From the NCBI GenBank assembly GCA_963921345.3, contig OZ001228.1:620001-684000 (forward strand): 64,000 bases of DNA, read 5' to 3'. The position numbers were made by a program, and so were the translations under genes. Shown here piece after piece: positions 1 to 8,261 of this stretch (position 1 is its first letter; each line of letters starts with the position of its first letter). Below the pieces are notes generated by a model that made no database searches, had not been told where the DNA came from, and worked only from the letters and a program-made list of their open reading frames with translations. Origin of the DNA: Hoeflea_A sp963921345 (lineage in GTDB: Bacteria; Pseudomonadota; Alphaproteobacteria; Rhizobiales; Rhizobiaceae).

Positions 1-40
1 TGTTACGCAACTGTGATCGGCCTGACCTGTCCATGCCGCC

Positions 41-78
41 GCCGCGCCTTATTTCAATCGGATGATTCAAGGCGCGGC
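41..78. repeat. Perfect 10-bp inverted repeat
   Basis: GCCGCGCCTT at 41-50 pairs exactly with AAGGCGCGGC at 69-78 around an 18-nt loop. It lies in the 209-bp leader before the first gene. No T-tract follows, so it could be an operator, an RNA hairpin or the terminator of a gene left of the window. Nothing else in 1-209 looks coding. Confidence 0.5.
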
Positions 79-209
79 ATTCGCAATCGGTGCGGTCGTC
101 AATGACCGAGTGGGAACGGCAACTTCCTGAAAAGGCGACGAAAAGGAGAGCGTTGACCTGACAAGACGGCAGTGCATGCACCTCCGAAATCAATTGGGAC
201 CCGAGAAAC

Positions 210-2450
210 GTGAAGCTCAAACACCACGCCGCACCCGCAACCGAAACGGGTACTTCTTTCTATAACGCCGTTCGCGCCCGCAGCGAGGCGCTGGTCGAGG
301 GGCTGAGCCCCGAGGACATGACGCTGCAGTCGATGGAAGACGCCAGTCCGGCAAAATGGCATCTGGCGCACACCAGCTGGTTCTTCGAGGAGTTCATCCT
401 CAAGCCGCGCGTCTCCGGCTACGTATCGCCGGATGAGCGCTTCGCTTTCCTGTTCAACTCCTACTACGTCCAGGCAGGGCCGCGCCACACCCGCTCGAAG
501 CGCGGCATGCTCTCGCGCCCGCTGGTCTCCGAAGTGCTCTCCTACCGGGCCCATGTGAACGAGGCGATGCGCTCCTTGCTCGAGGAGGACCGCGAGGACA
601 TCGGTGAAATTCGCGACCTGACGGAACTCGGCTGCCATCACGAGATGCAACATCAGGAACTGTTGGTCACCGACCTCCTGCACGCGCTGTCGCACAATCC
701 GCTGCTGCCGGCCTATCGGGCGCCCGAGCCGATCAAGTTGTCGACCGAACGGCCGCTCGGCTGGATCGACCACGAAGGCGGTCTGACGGAGATAGGCCAT
801 GACGGCGACGGCTTCGCCTATGACTGCGAGGGCCCGCGCCACCGGCTGTGGCTCGATCCATTCCGGCTGGCTTCCAGACCCGTCACCAACCGCGACTGGA
901 TCGCCTTCATGGAGGATGGCGGTTATCGCACCGCGACGCTGTGGCTGTCCGACGGCTGGGCCTGCAGCCAGCGCGAAGGCTGGGACGCACCGCTTTACTG
1001 GTGGCGGCAGGACGATGAATGGTGGAGTTATTCGCTGCGCGGCGCGCAGCCGGTCAACCTCGATGCGCCGGTGGTGCATGTCAGCTACTACGAGGCTGAT
1101 GCCTATGCCCGCTGGGCCGGCAAGCGGCTGCCGAGCGAGGCGGAATGGGAAGTGGTTGCCCGCGACCGACCGATCCGCGGCAATTTTCTCGAAAACGCCA
1201 ATTACCGCCCGATGCCATCCGAGATCCGTTCGCTCAAGGCCGATATGGAAACCGGCGAGCAGTTCTGGGGCGACGTCTGGGAATGGACGCAAAGCCCGTT
1301 CACGCCCTATCCCGGTTTCCGCCCGCCGGAAGGGGCGATCGGCGAATACAACGGCAAGTTCATGTGCAACCAGTTCGTGCTGCGTGGCGGTTCCTGCGCC
1401 ACGCCGGTCGCGCAGATGCGCCCGTCCTACCGCACCTTCTTCTATCCGCATCAGCGTTGGCAGATGCTGGGATTGCGGCTGGCCGAAGACGGCGAGCGTG
1501 CCAACGCGACGCGGACGACCCAGCGGGCAGCCGCGCCGTCTGGCAGCTTCGCCGGGTCGATCCTCGCCGGCCTGAAGGCCGACCGCAAGACCATCGAAAG
1601 CAAGTGGCTCTACGACGCCCGGGGCTCGCGCCTGTTCGACCGCATCACCGAGCTGGACGACTACTATCCGACGCGCACCGAGACGGGCATCCTCGAGGCG
1701 AGGGCGACGGACCTCGCTGCGCACGCGCCGGAGGGCGCGGCTCTGGTCGAACTCGGCAGCGGGTCCAGCGTCAAGACGCGGCTGCTGCTCGACGCCCTGC
1801 CGCAGCTGGCAGCCTATGTGCCCGTGGATATTTCCGCCGAGCACCTGACGGATGCGGCGCAGCAGCTGGCAACCGACTACCAGGCACTCGAGGTGCATCC
1901 GGTGGTGGCGGATTTCACCGGCGAGTTCGATCTGCCCGAGACCTTCGGCGGTGTGCCCAAACTGCTGTTCTTCCCCGGCTCGACTATCGGCAATTTCGAG
2001 GTCGAAGCGGGTGTCGAACTGATGCGCCGCTTGCGTGCGCTGGACAATGTTGCGGCGTTCATAGTCGGTATGGATCTCGTCAAGGACCGGCAGACGCTGC
2101 TGCGTGCCTATGATGACGGCGAGGGTGTGACGGCGGAGTTCAACCTCAACCTGCTGACCCGCATCAATCGCGAACTCGGTGCCGATTTCGACCTGACCGC
2201 CTTCCGTCACAAGGCGCGCTGGAACGAGACCGAAAGCCGCATCGAGATGCACCTCGTCAGTCGCGAAAACCAGGCCGTCACCGTCGGCGGCGAGTCCCTG
2301 CAATTCGCCGAGGGCGAGACGATCCATACTGAGAACTCGCACAAATACACGCCCGAACGGTTCGAGGAACTGGCCGGTCGGGCCGGTTGGCAGCTGACCG
2401 AGCTGTGGACCGACGACAATCACCATTTTGGTGTGGCGGTGCTGACCTGA
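210..2450 (+). CDS. egtB-egtD: Ergothioneine biosynthesis fusion: EgtB-type sulfoxide synthase plus EgtD-type histidine methyltransferase
   Basis: A 746-residue protein from a GTG start. Residues 1-425 resemble EgtB: a DinB-like helical N-terminus with WHLAH at 50-54 and HHEMQH at 143-148, giving the H51/H144/H148 iron triad expected of EgtB, then an FGE/sulfatase-modifying type domain ending in WQMLGLRLAED. A short linker leads to residues 455-746, which resemble EgtD: SAM-binding LVELGSGSS and the FFPGSTIGNF motif. The family roles are trimethylation of histidine to hercynine and oxygen-dependent C-S bond formation with gamma-glutamylcysteine or cysteine. The two enzymes are usually separate bacterial genes; fungal Egt1 fuses them in the opposite order. 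The frame is open throughout, so this is a true single gene. The start is preceded by only a weak purine stretch and could lie slightly downstream. Confidence 0.9.
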   Translation: MKLKHHAAPATETGTSFYNAVRARSEALVEGLSPEDMTLQSMEDASPAKWHLAHTSWFFEEFILKPRVSGYVSPDERFAFLFNSYYVQAGPRHTRSKRGMLSRPLVSEVLSYRAHVNEAMRSLLEEDREDIGEIRDLTELGCHHEMQHQELLVTDLLHALSHNPLLPAYRAPEPIKLSTERPLGWIDHEGGLTEIGHDGDGFAYDCEGPRHRLWLDPFRLASRPVTNRDWIAFMEDGGYRTATLWLSDGWACSQREGWDAPLYWWRQDDEWWSYSLRGAQPVNLDAPVVHVSYYEADAYARWAGKRLPSEAEWEVVARDRPIRGNFLENANYRPMPSEIRSLKADMETGEQFWGDVWEWTQSPFTPYPGFRPPEGAIGEYNGKFMCNQFVLRGGSCATPVAQMRPSYRTFFYPHQRWQMLGLRLAEDGERANATRTTQRAAAPSGSFAGSILAGLKADRKTIESKWLYDARGSRLFDRITELDDYYPTRTETGILEARATDLAAHAPEGAALVELGSGSSVKTRLLLDALPQLAAYVPVDISAEHLTDAAQQLATDYQALEVHPVVADFTGEFDLPETFGGVPKLLFFPGSTIGNFEVEAGVELMRRLRALDNVAAFIVGMDLVKDRQTLLRAYDDGEGVTAEFNLNLLTRINRELGADFDLTAFRHKARWNETESRIEMHLVSRENQAVTVGGESLQFAEGETIHTENSHKYTPERFEELAGRAGWQLTELWTDDNHHFGVAVLT

Positions 2451-2484
2451 AGCGTATCGCGTGTCGGCAGTACGAAGCCGGTTT

Positions 2485-2526
2485 CGCCGGCGGTTCCCAT
2501 CGGAGCCGCCGGCGATTGCTTGTTTG
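2485..2526 (+). terminator. Rho-independent terminator after the egt fusion
   Basis: A 9-bp perfect stem CGCCGGCGG / CCGCCGGCG (2485-2493 and 2506-2514) with a 12-nt loop is followed by a T-rich tail (ATTGCTTGTTT). It lies 35 bp after the egt stop codon and before the Xre gene. Confidence 0.7.
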
Positions 2527-2670
2527 CGCGGTATTGTCACATGCGCCTGCTATTCGTCGCGTTGCGGTTGCCCATTGCCGCAAGCCTGCTAAAACCCCAT
2601 GTGTGCACTGCAGCATGCGAAAGCGACCTGCCGGATCGTACGGCAATCAACTCCATGAGGAACAAGCGGC

Positions 2671-3054
2671 ATGAACGACAACGAGACCGGCGCAGAACAT
2701 TCCACCTTCAGCGAACGCGTGAAGGCGGCGCGGGAGGCACAGCACCTCACGCGAGAGGAACTGGCTGCGCGGCTCGGCCTGACCCCGAAGACGATCGGCG
2801 CTTGGGAATCCGGTGCGGCGACGCCGCGGTCCAACAAAATGCAGATGCTGGCGGCCATCCTCAATGTCTCCCTGCGGTGGCTGATCAGCGGGATCAGCGA
2901 GACCGCGCAGGAACGTGTCCAGGAAGCGAAGGAACCCGTCCGGGGCGATACGCTGCGCGAAATCCTCGTCGAAATGCGCGAGTTGAAGTCGGAACTCACC
3001 GATTCGACCAGGAAGCTGAACAGGCTGGAAAAGCAGCTCGAAGAGGCGCTTTAG
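2671..3054 (+). CDS. Xre-family helix-turn-helix regulator with C-terminal coiled coil
   Basis: A 127-residue protein. Residues 13-70 form an HTH_3/Xre domain (ERVKAAREAQHLTREELAARLGL, then WESGAATP), a fold that binds DNA as a dimer. Residues 95-127 are charged heptad-like sequence (REILVEMRELKSELTDSTRKL and on), probably a dimerising coiled coil. A GAGG ribosome site sits about 12 nt before the ATG. Its targets cannot be read from the sequence. The gene downstream is convergent, so it is probably monocistronic. Confidence 0.8.
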   Translation: MNDNETGAEHSTFSERVKAAREAQHLTREELAARLGLTPKTIGAWESGAATPRSNKMQMLAAILNVSLRWLISGISETAQERVQEAKEPVRGDTLREILVEMRELKSELTDSTRKLNRLEKQLEEAL

Positions 3055-3076
3055 GCTCTCCTGTCGCAACTCTGCA

Positions 3077-3541
3077 TCAGATCCAGCGGCGGACCCTGTT
3101 CTTGTAGTCGGTATAGGTGTCGCCGAATTTGCCTTCCAGATAGCGCTCCTCGCGGGCGATGACGTAGATCTGGATGAAAACCAGCGCGGGAATGACCATC
3201 ACCAAAGCGCCCAGGCTTGCGCCGCAGACGGCGATCCCCGCCTGTGCGACCGCCATGCCGAGATAGATCGGGTTGCGCGAATAGCCGTAGACGCCGGTGG
3301 TCACCAGCGCCGTCGTCGGATGCCAGGGTTCGACATTGGTGCCGGCGCGTCGGTGGCCCACCGATCCGGCCAGCACCAGCCATATTCCGGCGATGGTGAT
3401 AACGCCGCCCACCACGAGCGGCCCGACACCGGTCGGCTGGCCGATGAACCAGGGCGAATCCCACCAGAGGCCGATCAGCAGCGCAGCCAGGAAAACCAGC
3501 GGCGGCGGTACCTTGATACCGGCGTTGTCAGTCTTGTCCAT
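3077..3541 (-). CDS. Isoprenylcysteine carboxyl methyltransferase-family membrane protein
   Basis: A 154-residue protein with three to four hydrophobic segments (about residues 12-25, 40-60, 97-128). The C-terminal family signature is visible: GVYGYSRNPIYLGM and then EERYLEGKFGDTYTDYKNRVRRWI. This family (ICMT/PEMT-like) uses SAM to methylate lipid or prenyl-type substrates in the membrane; the bacterial substrate is unknown. I chose the ATG at 3541 because the longer open frame upstream crosses the oppositely oriented beta-propeller gene and has no family features. It converges with the Xre gene. Confidence 0.8.
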   Translation of the reverse strand: MDKTDNAGIKVPPPLVFLAALLIGLWWDSPWFIGQPTGVGPLVVGGVITIAGIWLVLAGSVGHRRAGTNVEPWHPTTALVTTGVYGYSRNPIYLGMAVAQAGIAVCGASLGALVMVIPALVFIQIYVIAREERYLEGKFGDTYTDYKNRVRRWI

Positions 3542-3676
3542 GGCCCCAACAGATAAGGCCGACAGTTGATTGGTCAAGCAGTCGTGTGCCCCGGAAAAGT
3601 CGGAATCTGATCCCCATTTCCGGGGCAGCACAGGACGGTGGGCGGGCCGGCCGATACCAACAGAAGGAGTCCCATC

Positions 3677-4666
3677 ATGCGTCTGATGCTCGTCACCCTG
3701 ACAGCCGTCGCAGGCCTGACTGTGCCGGCGCTGGCCAACACGCTTATGGTCGGCAACAAGTTCGATGGCACCGTCAGCTTTATCGATCTGGAATCCGGTG
3801 ATGAAATCGCCCGGTCCGTGACCGGCGGTTCGCCGCACGAACTGGCGCTTTCGCCGGATGGCGAGACGGTTGTCGTCGTTTCCTATCTTGAGGAAGGGTA
3901 TGTCGGCGAAGAACTCAACGTCTTCGATGTTGCCACCGCCAATCTGCGCGACACCATTTCCATCGCGCCGCACCAGGCACCGCATGGAATTGCCTGGCTT
4001 GCCGGCTCCAACGATGTAATCGCGACAACCGAAGAGACCCGCGACGTCATTCGCGTCGATATCGATCGCGGCAAGGTCACGGGCGTCGCGCCGACGGATC
4101 AGGAAGGCTCGCATCTGCTCGCCGTTTCGCCGGATTTCGAAACCGCATTCGTCACCAGCCGTGGTTCGGATACGCTGAGCGTCATCGATACGGAAACCAT
4201 GCGCCTGCGTCAGACGATCGAAGCGGGCGAGGGGCCCGAGGCCGTCGATGTCAGCCCTGACGGACGGACATTGTGGGTCGGCAACAACCGTTCGGAAGAC
4301 ATCTACATTTTCGATATCGAGACGATGGATCGTCTGGCTCATATCGAAGCCGGTTTCCTGCCGATCCGGGTCCGCTTCCATCCGGAAGGCCACGCCGTGG
4401 CTGTCGCCGATCTCCGAGAGGACCGTATCGTCGTCTATGATGCGAACTCACACGACAAGATCGCCGAAGTCGATCTCAAGACGGCGGGTGCCAGGACACC
4501 GGCTTCGTTGCTCTTCGCTCCCGACGGCACCTCGCTGTTCGTCGGCGCTCAGGCAAGCGGCAATGTGGTCGAGATCGACACGCGCGACTGGACTGTCAGC
4601 CGTGTGCTGTCCGCCGGAGAGGGCGCCGATGGTCTCGCCTACAGCGACATCGCCATGAAGGTCTGA
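3677..4666 (+). CDS. Exported YVTN/NHL-type beta-propeller protein
   Basis: A 329-residue protein. A classical signal peptide (MRLMLVTLTAVAGLTVPALA, cleavage near residue 20) predicts a periplasmic location. The rest is a run of roughly 40-residue blades with repeated patterns such as SPDGETVVVVS, VSPDGRTLWVGNN, HPEGHAVAVAD and APDGTSLFVGA, typical of the YVTN family. The ATG at 3677 is favoured over an upstream in-frame start because AGAAGGAG lies 8 nt before it and the signal peptide starts there. Function is unknown; such proteins often act as binding scaffolds. It converges with the Usg gene; the short GGCC-TTC-GGCC hairpin just after the stop may act as a terminator. Confidence 0.8.
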   Translation: MRLMLVTLTAVAGLTVPALANTLMVGNKFDGTVSFIDLESGDEIARSVTGGSPHELALSPDGETVVVVSYLEEGYVGEELNVFDVATANLRDTISIAPHQAPHGIAWLAGSNDVIATTEETRDVIRVDIDRGKVTGVAPTDQEGSHLLAVSPDFETAFVTSRGSDTLSVIDTETMRLRQTIEAGEGPEAVDVSPDGRTLWVGNNRSEDIYIFDIETMDRLAHIEAGFLPIRVRFHPEGHAVAVADLREDRIVVYDANSHDKIAEVDLKTAGARTPASLLFAPDGTSLFVGAQASGNVVEIDTRDWTVSRVLSAGEGADGLAYSDIAMKV

Positions 4667-4685
4667 GGCCTTCGGCCGGGCCGGG

Positions 4686-4955
4686 TCAGTTGAGCAGGAA
4701 CTCCCCGTCGATCTTGCGCCACTCGCCCGGCTTGATCAGATGTTGATGCGTGTAGGCCACCGAATGGATCGGTCCGTCCAGCTTCTCCTGCCAGAAATCC
4801 AGGAAACGAAACAGCTTCGGAAAGTCCGGAGCCAGATCGTAGTCCTGCCACAGATAGGTTTGCAGAACCTGCTTGAAATCCGGCATACGGTAGTAGATCT
4901 GGGCGGTCGTCAGACCGTGCCCGGCCAGCATCAACTCGATCTCTCTTGTGCTCAT
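4686..4955 (-). CDS. Usg-family protein
   Basis: An 89-residue protein matching the small Usg family common in Hyphomicrobiales: LTTAQIYYRMPD, QTYLWQDYDLAPDFP, FLDFWQEKLDGPIHSV and HLIKPGEWRKIDGEF are its conserved blocks. The biochemical role of the family is not established. I chose the internal ATG at 4955 because ATGAGGA precedes it, rather than the start 33 bp upstream. There is no sign of an operon; the neighbours point toward or away from it. Confidence 0.8.
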   Translation of the reverse strand: MSTREIELMLAGHGLTTAQIYYRMPDFKQVLQTYLWQDYDLAPDFPKLFRFLDFWQEKLDGPIHSVAYTHQHLIKPGEWRKIDGEFLLN

Positions 4956-5171
4956 GCGGTCCTCATTTGCCGTTTCCCCTGAAACCATGATGCCAGATTC
5001 GAGCCCGTTGTCAAAATCAGAGTTTCTTGAAATGCGAGTGATAACAATATGTTAGCACTCAAATCAGGCGAGTGCTGATGGTGAATCTACTGTCGTCACG
5101 GGGACTGTTTCAGCCGGTTCGACAGGTTTCGGATCGACATTGCGGCGAGACATGCTATCCGTGGTTGAGTT

Positions 5172-6017
5172 ATGCCGAAAAACAACCGGCATATTGTCCA
5201 GCGCGTTATCGACCGGTGTGAACCGATGCTGAACCTGCTTCGCAATACGATCCTGCGACCGCGACCGACCATCGGTCCCGACGACATGGAATGGCAGCTT
5301 GAAGCCTGGGGCTGGCTTCTGGACAATCTCGGCGGAATTGCCGGGCTTGCCGCATATCCGATCAAGCTGCCATCGCGTTCCGATTTCCCGCCGTCCGGCA
5401 AATCGGGCCTTGCGCACGTGGACAGCGTGTTCGAACAGGTGGCGAAGTGTTTTGGCGTCGACGCAAGAAACTTCCAGCTGGAACTGCAGGAGCCGGATGT
5501 CGATCCGCTGGTCACCCCCACGGCGGCGGTGATCGATGCACCGAGCAGCCCGTTGGGGACCTACCAACCGAGCGATGGCCGCCACCTGATTACCGTCAAC
5601 CCGAAGTCCCTGGCCGATCTCGAGCAACTGATTGCGGTTCTCGCGCACGAGATCTGCCATCCGATCCTGCTCACCATTTCCGAAGAGCCGCCGGGCGGTC
5701 CTGAAGCGGAAGAGTTCGCCACCGACCTGGCGATGGTGTTCTTCGGTTTCGGCATTTTCGGCGCCAACACCGCTTTCGTTCATCGGCAGTACCAGGATGC
5801 CGCGACGGGCTCGCAAGGGTGGTCGATCAGCCGTTCTGGTTACCTGTCGCAGAACGAATGGGGATTCGCCCTCGCGGTCAGGCAGCTTCTGTTGCCCGAA
5901 ACCGAGGATAGCTGGTCCCGTCACCTTGTGGACGGGCCGTTGGCGAATTACCGCAAGAACCTCAAATACCTGAAGAGCAATCCGCAACTTGTCGAGGATC
6001 TGCACCGCCCGACTTGA
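5172..6017 (+). CDS. Putative HExxH zinc-metalloprotease-like protein
   Basis: A 281-residue soluble protein that I do not recognise by name. Residues near 161-165 read HEICH, an HExxH pattern, and EAEEFATDLAMVF about 20 residues later could give the third ligand, as in gluzincin-like folds. No signal peptide or membrane segment is obvious. The ribosome site is poor. The 216 bp upstream of this gene hold nothing coding. Protease function is an inference from the motif alone. Confidence 0.6.
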   Translation: MPKNNRHIVQRVIDRCEPMLNLLRNTILRPRPTIGPDDMEWQLEAWGWLLDNLGGIAGLAAYPIKLPSRSDFPPSGKSGLAHVDSVFEQVAKCFGVDARNFQLELQEPDVDPLVTPTAAVIDAPSSPLGTYQPSDGRHLITVNPKSLADLEQLIAVLAHEICHPILLTISEEPPGGPEAEEFATDLAMVFFGFGIFGANTAFVHRQYQDAATGSQGWSISRSGYLSQNEWGFALAVRQLLLPETEDSWSRHLVDGPLANYRKNLKYLKSNPQLVEDLHRPT

Positions 6018-6360
6018 ACGGCGGATTGCACCGCATCCCCGGGATAATACAGGCAACAAAACGCTGGTCGGGCAGGACGAGCCGCGCAAACGCGACCGTC
6101 CCGACGGGCAACCGCAGCGCCGACGTGGATGGGCGCCGAACACTGAAGTGCCCGCCGGTTCGCTGTCCCGACCGGAGCCATCCCTGACCAGTACAAATAG
6201 CGTTCGATCGGTCTCCGGCAAGCACCGTTCGCTGCCGGACAAGACCGGCTTTACAATTCTTTACCAAGCGGCAAAGCGCTCGAAACAGGCGCGCACCATA
6301 TCCTCTTTTGCCGACGTACGGCCGCCCCGGCCGTGCCGGCGAGACGAGGGAAACCACACC

Positions 6361-6777
6361 ATGAATTCGAAATCGAGCCATCCGTTTCTGCGCACGGCTT
6401 CCGCCGGCGGGATCTTCCTTTTGAGCTTCACACTGCTGACCGCCTTCGCTCAGGCCCAGACGAAACCCGGTCTTGTCGAGCAGGGCGCTGCTGTCCAGCG
6501 GGCTGCGACGGAACTGCAACTTTCTTCCGAACAGGAAGCGGCCTTTGTCCTGATTGTCGGCGACTTCCGCGATGCGGTGGAAGCGACCATGGAGAAATAC
6601 AATTACGATCCCGAGGAAGGCCGGCCGCCCCTGCGCTTTTCCATGGCCATCCGGTCCGACATGAAGAGGAACGTCGCCCAGATGGAGCAGCAGCTGGCGG
6701 CGGTGCTGACGCCGCAGCAGATGCAGAAATTCAAGGCCATGCGCCAGCAGCTCCGCGGCGCCCGCCGCGGCTCCTGA
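6361..6777 (+). CDS. Small periplasmic Spy/CpxP-like protein
   Basis: A 138-residue protein with a signal peptide (hydrophobic residues 15-31, cleavage near AQA). The mature part is helical and charged, ending AVLTPQQMQKFKAMRQQL, which fits the LTxxQ motif of Spy/CpxP periplasmic chaperones. The ATG at 6361 is preceded by GAGACGAGG. It is the first of four genes in the same direction (this one, a second Spy-like gene, a response regulator and a sensor kinase), suggesting an envelope-stress module. The 343 bp before it contain no convincing gene. Confidence 0.7.
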   Translation: MNSKSSHPFLRTASAGGIFLLSFTLLTAFAQAQTKPGLVEQGAAVQRAATELQLSSEQEAAFVLIVGDFRDAVEATMEKYNYDPEEGRPPLRFSMAIRSDMKRNVAQMEQQLAAVLTPQQMQKFKAMRQQLRGARRGS

Positions 6778-6883
6778 CCGCGATCTTTACGTTTCTTTAC
6801 ATCGCCGAAAAACCGCCGAAACGCCGGCACCCTAGGTTTATATCAAGGCGGATGCTCCGCCGCCACCGTGAAGGAGAAGCACA

Positions 6884-7492
6884 GTGACGAACAACCAGAA
6901 CCCAAAATCCGATTGGTTGAGCAAGGGCAACCGCCGGCTCATCGCCTTTGTCGCCGGCGTCGGTATCATTGCCGGCAGCGCCTTCGCCGTGCAGGCATTC
7001 GCCCAAAGCAAGACCTATGCGCACATGAAGCTCTACACCAGCGAAGACGTCGCCGAAGGCGGCGGCGGTCCGCTGCAGACCGTCGGCTGGCGCGGTAACC
7101 GCCGCGGCGGCTGGGCGAATTTGAGCGATTCCGAAATCGAATCGCGCATCACCCGGGTGGTACGCCACGCCGGCATCGAGATCGACGCCACGCCGGAGCA
7201 GGAAGCGCAGATCATCGCCATCCTGATGCCGGTGGCGCTCAACATGAAATCGATGCGTGGCGAAATGCAGGGCACCGGGATGGAGTTCGCCGACCTGTTG
7301 ACCGCCCAGACCGTCGACCGCGCGGCCATCGAGGAACTTCGCGCCGAGAAGCTGGCGGAGGCCGACGCGATCAGCAAACAGTGGGTCAACGCCGTCACCG
7401 ATGTGGCGATGGTGCTGACGGCCGAGCAGCGGCAGCAGGTCGAAGACCGGCTCGAGGATCTGCGCTCCTGGCGCGGGCGCTGGCACCGCTGA
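6884..7492 (+). CDS. Periplasmic Spy/CpxP-family (LTxxQ) protein
   Basis: A 202-residue protein from a GTG start with AAGGAG 7 nt upstream. An N-terminal hydrophobic segment (about residues 19-41, ending AQA) predicts export or anchoring. A glycine/arginine-rich patch (about 60-78) precedes a helical domain containing VLTAEQRQQVEDRL, the LTxxQ motif. In Enterobacteria CpxP and Spy are induced by two-component systems and modulate them. The adjacent regulator/kinase pair makes a comparable feedback role plausible here, by inference. Confidence 0.75.
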   Translation: MTNNQNPKSDWLSKGNRRLIAFVAGVGIIAGSAFAVQAFAQSKTYAHMKLYTSEDVAEGGGGPLQTVGWRGNRRGGWANLSDSEIESRITRVVRHAGIEIDATPEQEAQIIAILMPVALNMKSMRGEMQGTGMEFADLLTAQTVDRAAIEELRAEKLAEADAISKQWVNAVTDVAMVLTAEQRQQVEDRLEDLRSWRGRWHR

Positions 7493-7535
7493 ACCATTGA
7501 CGATGCGTTGAAAACAGTCGAAACAGCCTCATGAT

Positions 7536-8222
7536 ATGAACCAGCGCATCCTCCTCATCGAAGACGACAGGCGGCTCGCCGAGATGGTCAGGGACTATCT
7601 CGGCGAGTCCGATTTCGACGTCACCATTGCCGAGAACGGCCAATCCGGCCTCGACCAGCAGGCCACCGGTCAGTTCGAGGCGGTGCTGCTCGATCTCATG
7701 CTGCCGGATATGGACGGGCTGGAGGTGTGCCGCGCCCTGCGTCGCCGCGACCGGGTCCCGATCATGATGCTGACGGCCAAGGGCGAACCGCTCGACCGTA
7801 TCATCGGTCTCGAACTCGGCGCCGACGACTATCTGCCGAAACCTTTCGAGCCGCGCGAACTGCTGGCTCGCCTGCGGGCCATCCTGCGGCGCGGCCGCGA
7901 CGACGAGCGGGGCGGGACCCTGCGGTTCGGCAGTCTGGAGATCGACACCCACGCCATGGAGGCGCGCGTCGACGGCCGCGTCTGCGCGCTGACCGCCCAT
8001 CAGTTCAAACTGCTCGAGATCCTGGCGGCAAGGGCCGGGCGCGTGCTCAGCCGCGACACCATCATGAATGCTCTGAAGGGCGAAAACCTGGCGGCCTTCG
8101 ACCGCTCGATCGATGTTCACGTGTCGCGCATCCGCGCCGAGATCGAAGAGGATCCCAACCGGCCGCGCCGGCTGATCACGGTGCGTGGCGCGGGCTATGT
8201 GTTCGCTCGCTCGCAGGACTGA
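7536..8222 (+). CDS. OmpR-family response regulator
   Basis: A 228-residue protein. The receiver domain (1-115) has the acidic pair ED at 9-11, phospho-acceptor D53 in LLDLMLPDMDG, T in MLTAKGE and K in YLPKPF. The C-terminal winged helix (about 130-226) contains LTAHQFKLLEILA and IDVHVSRIRAEIEEDP, ending VRGAGYVF. Forty-three bases separate it from the Spy-like gene and 39 bases from the kinase, so co-transcription is likely. The closest functional analogues are CpxR/RstA types. Confidence 0.92.
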   Translation: MNQRILLIEDDRRLAEMVRDYLGESDFDVTIAENGQSGLDQQATGQFEAVLLDLMLPDMDGLEVCRALRRRDRVPIMMLTAKGEPLDRIIGLELGADDYLPKPFEPRELLARLRAILRRGRDDERGGTLRFGSLEIDTHAMEARVDGRVCALTAHQFKLLEILAARAGRVLSRDTIMNALKGENLAAFDRSIDVHVSRIRAEIEEDPNRPRRLITVRGAGYVFARSQD

Positions 8223-8261
8223 TTCCTTGGATCGCTTCATGCCAACCGAACGGAAATCCGC

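Noticed and set aside
99..2540. An 813-codon open frame opposite the egt fusion
   Set aside because: Antisense shadow of a well-supported gene in GC-rich DNA; no domains and no ribosome site.
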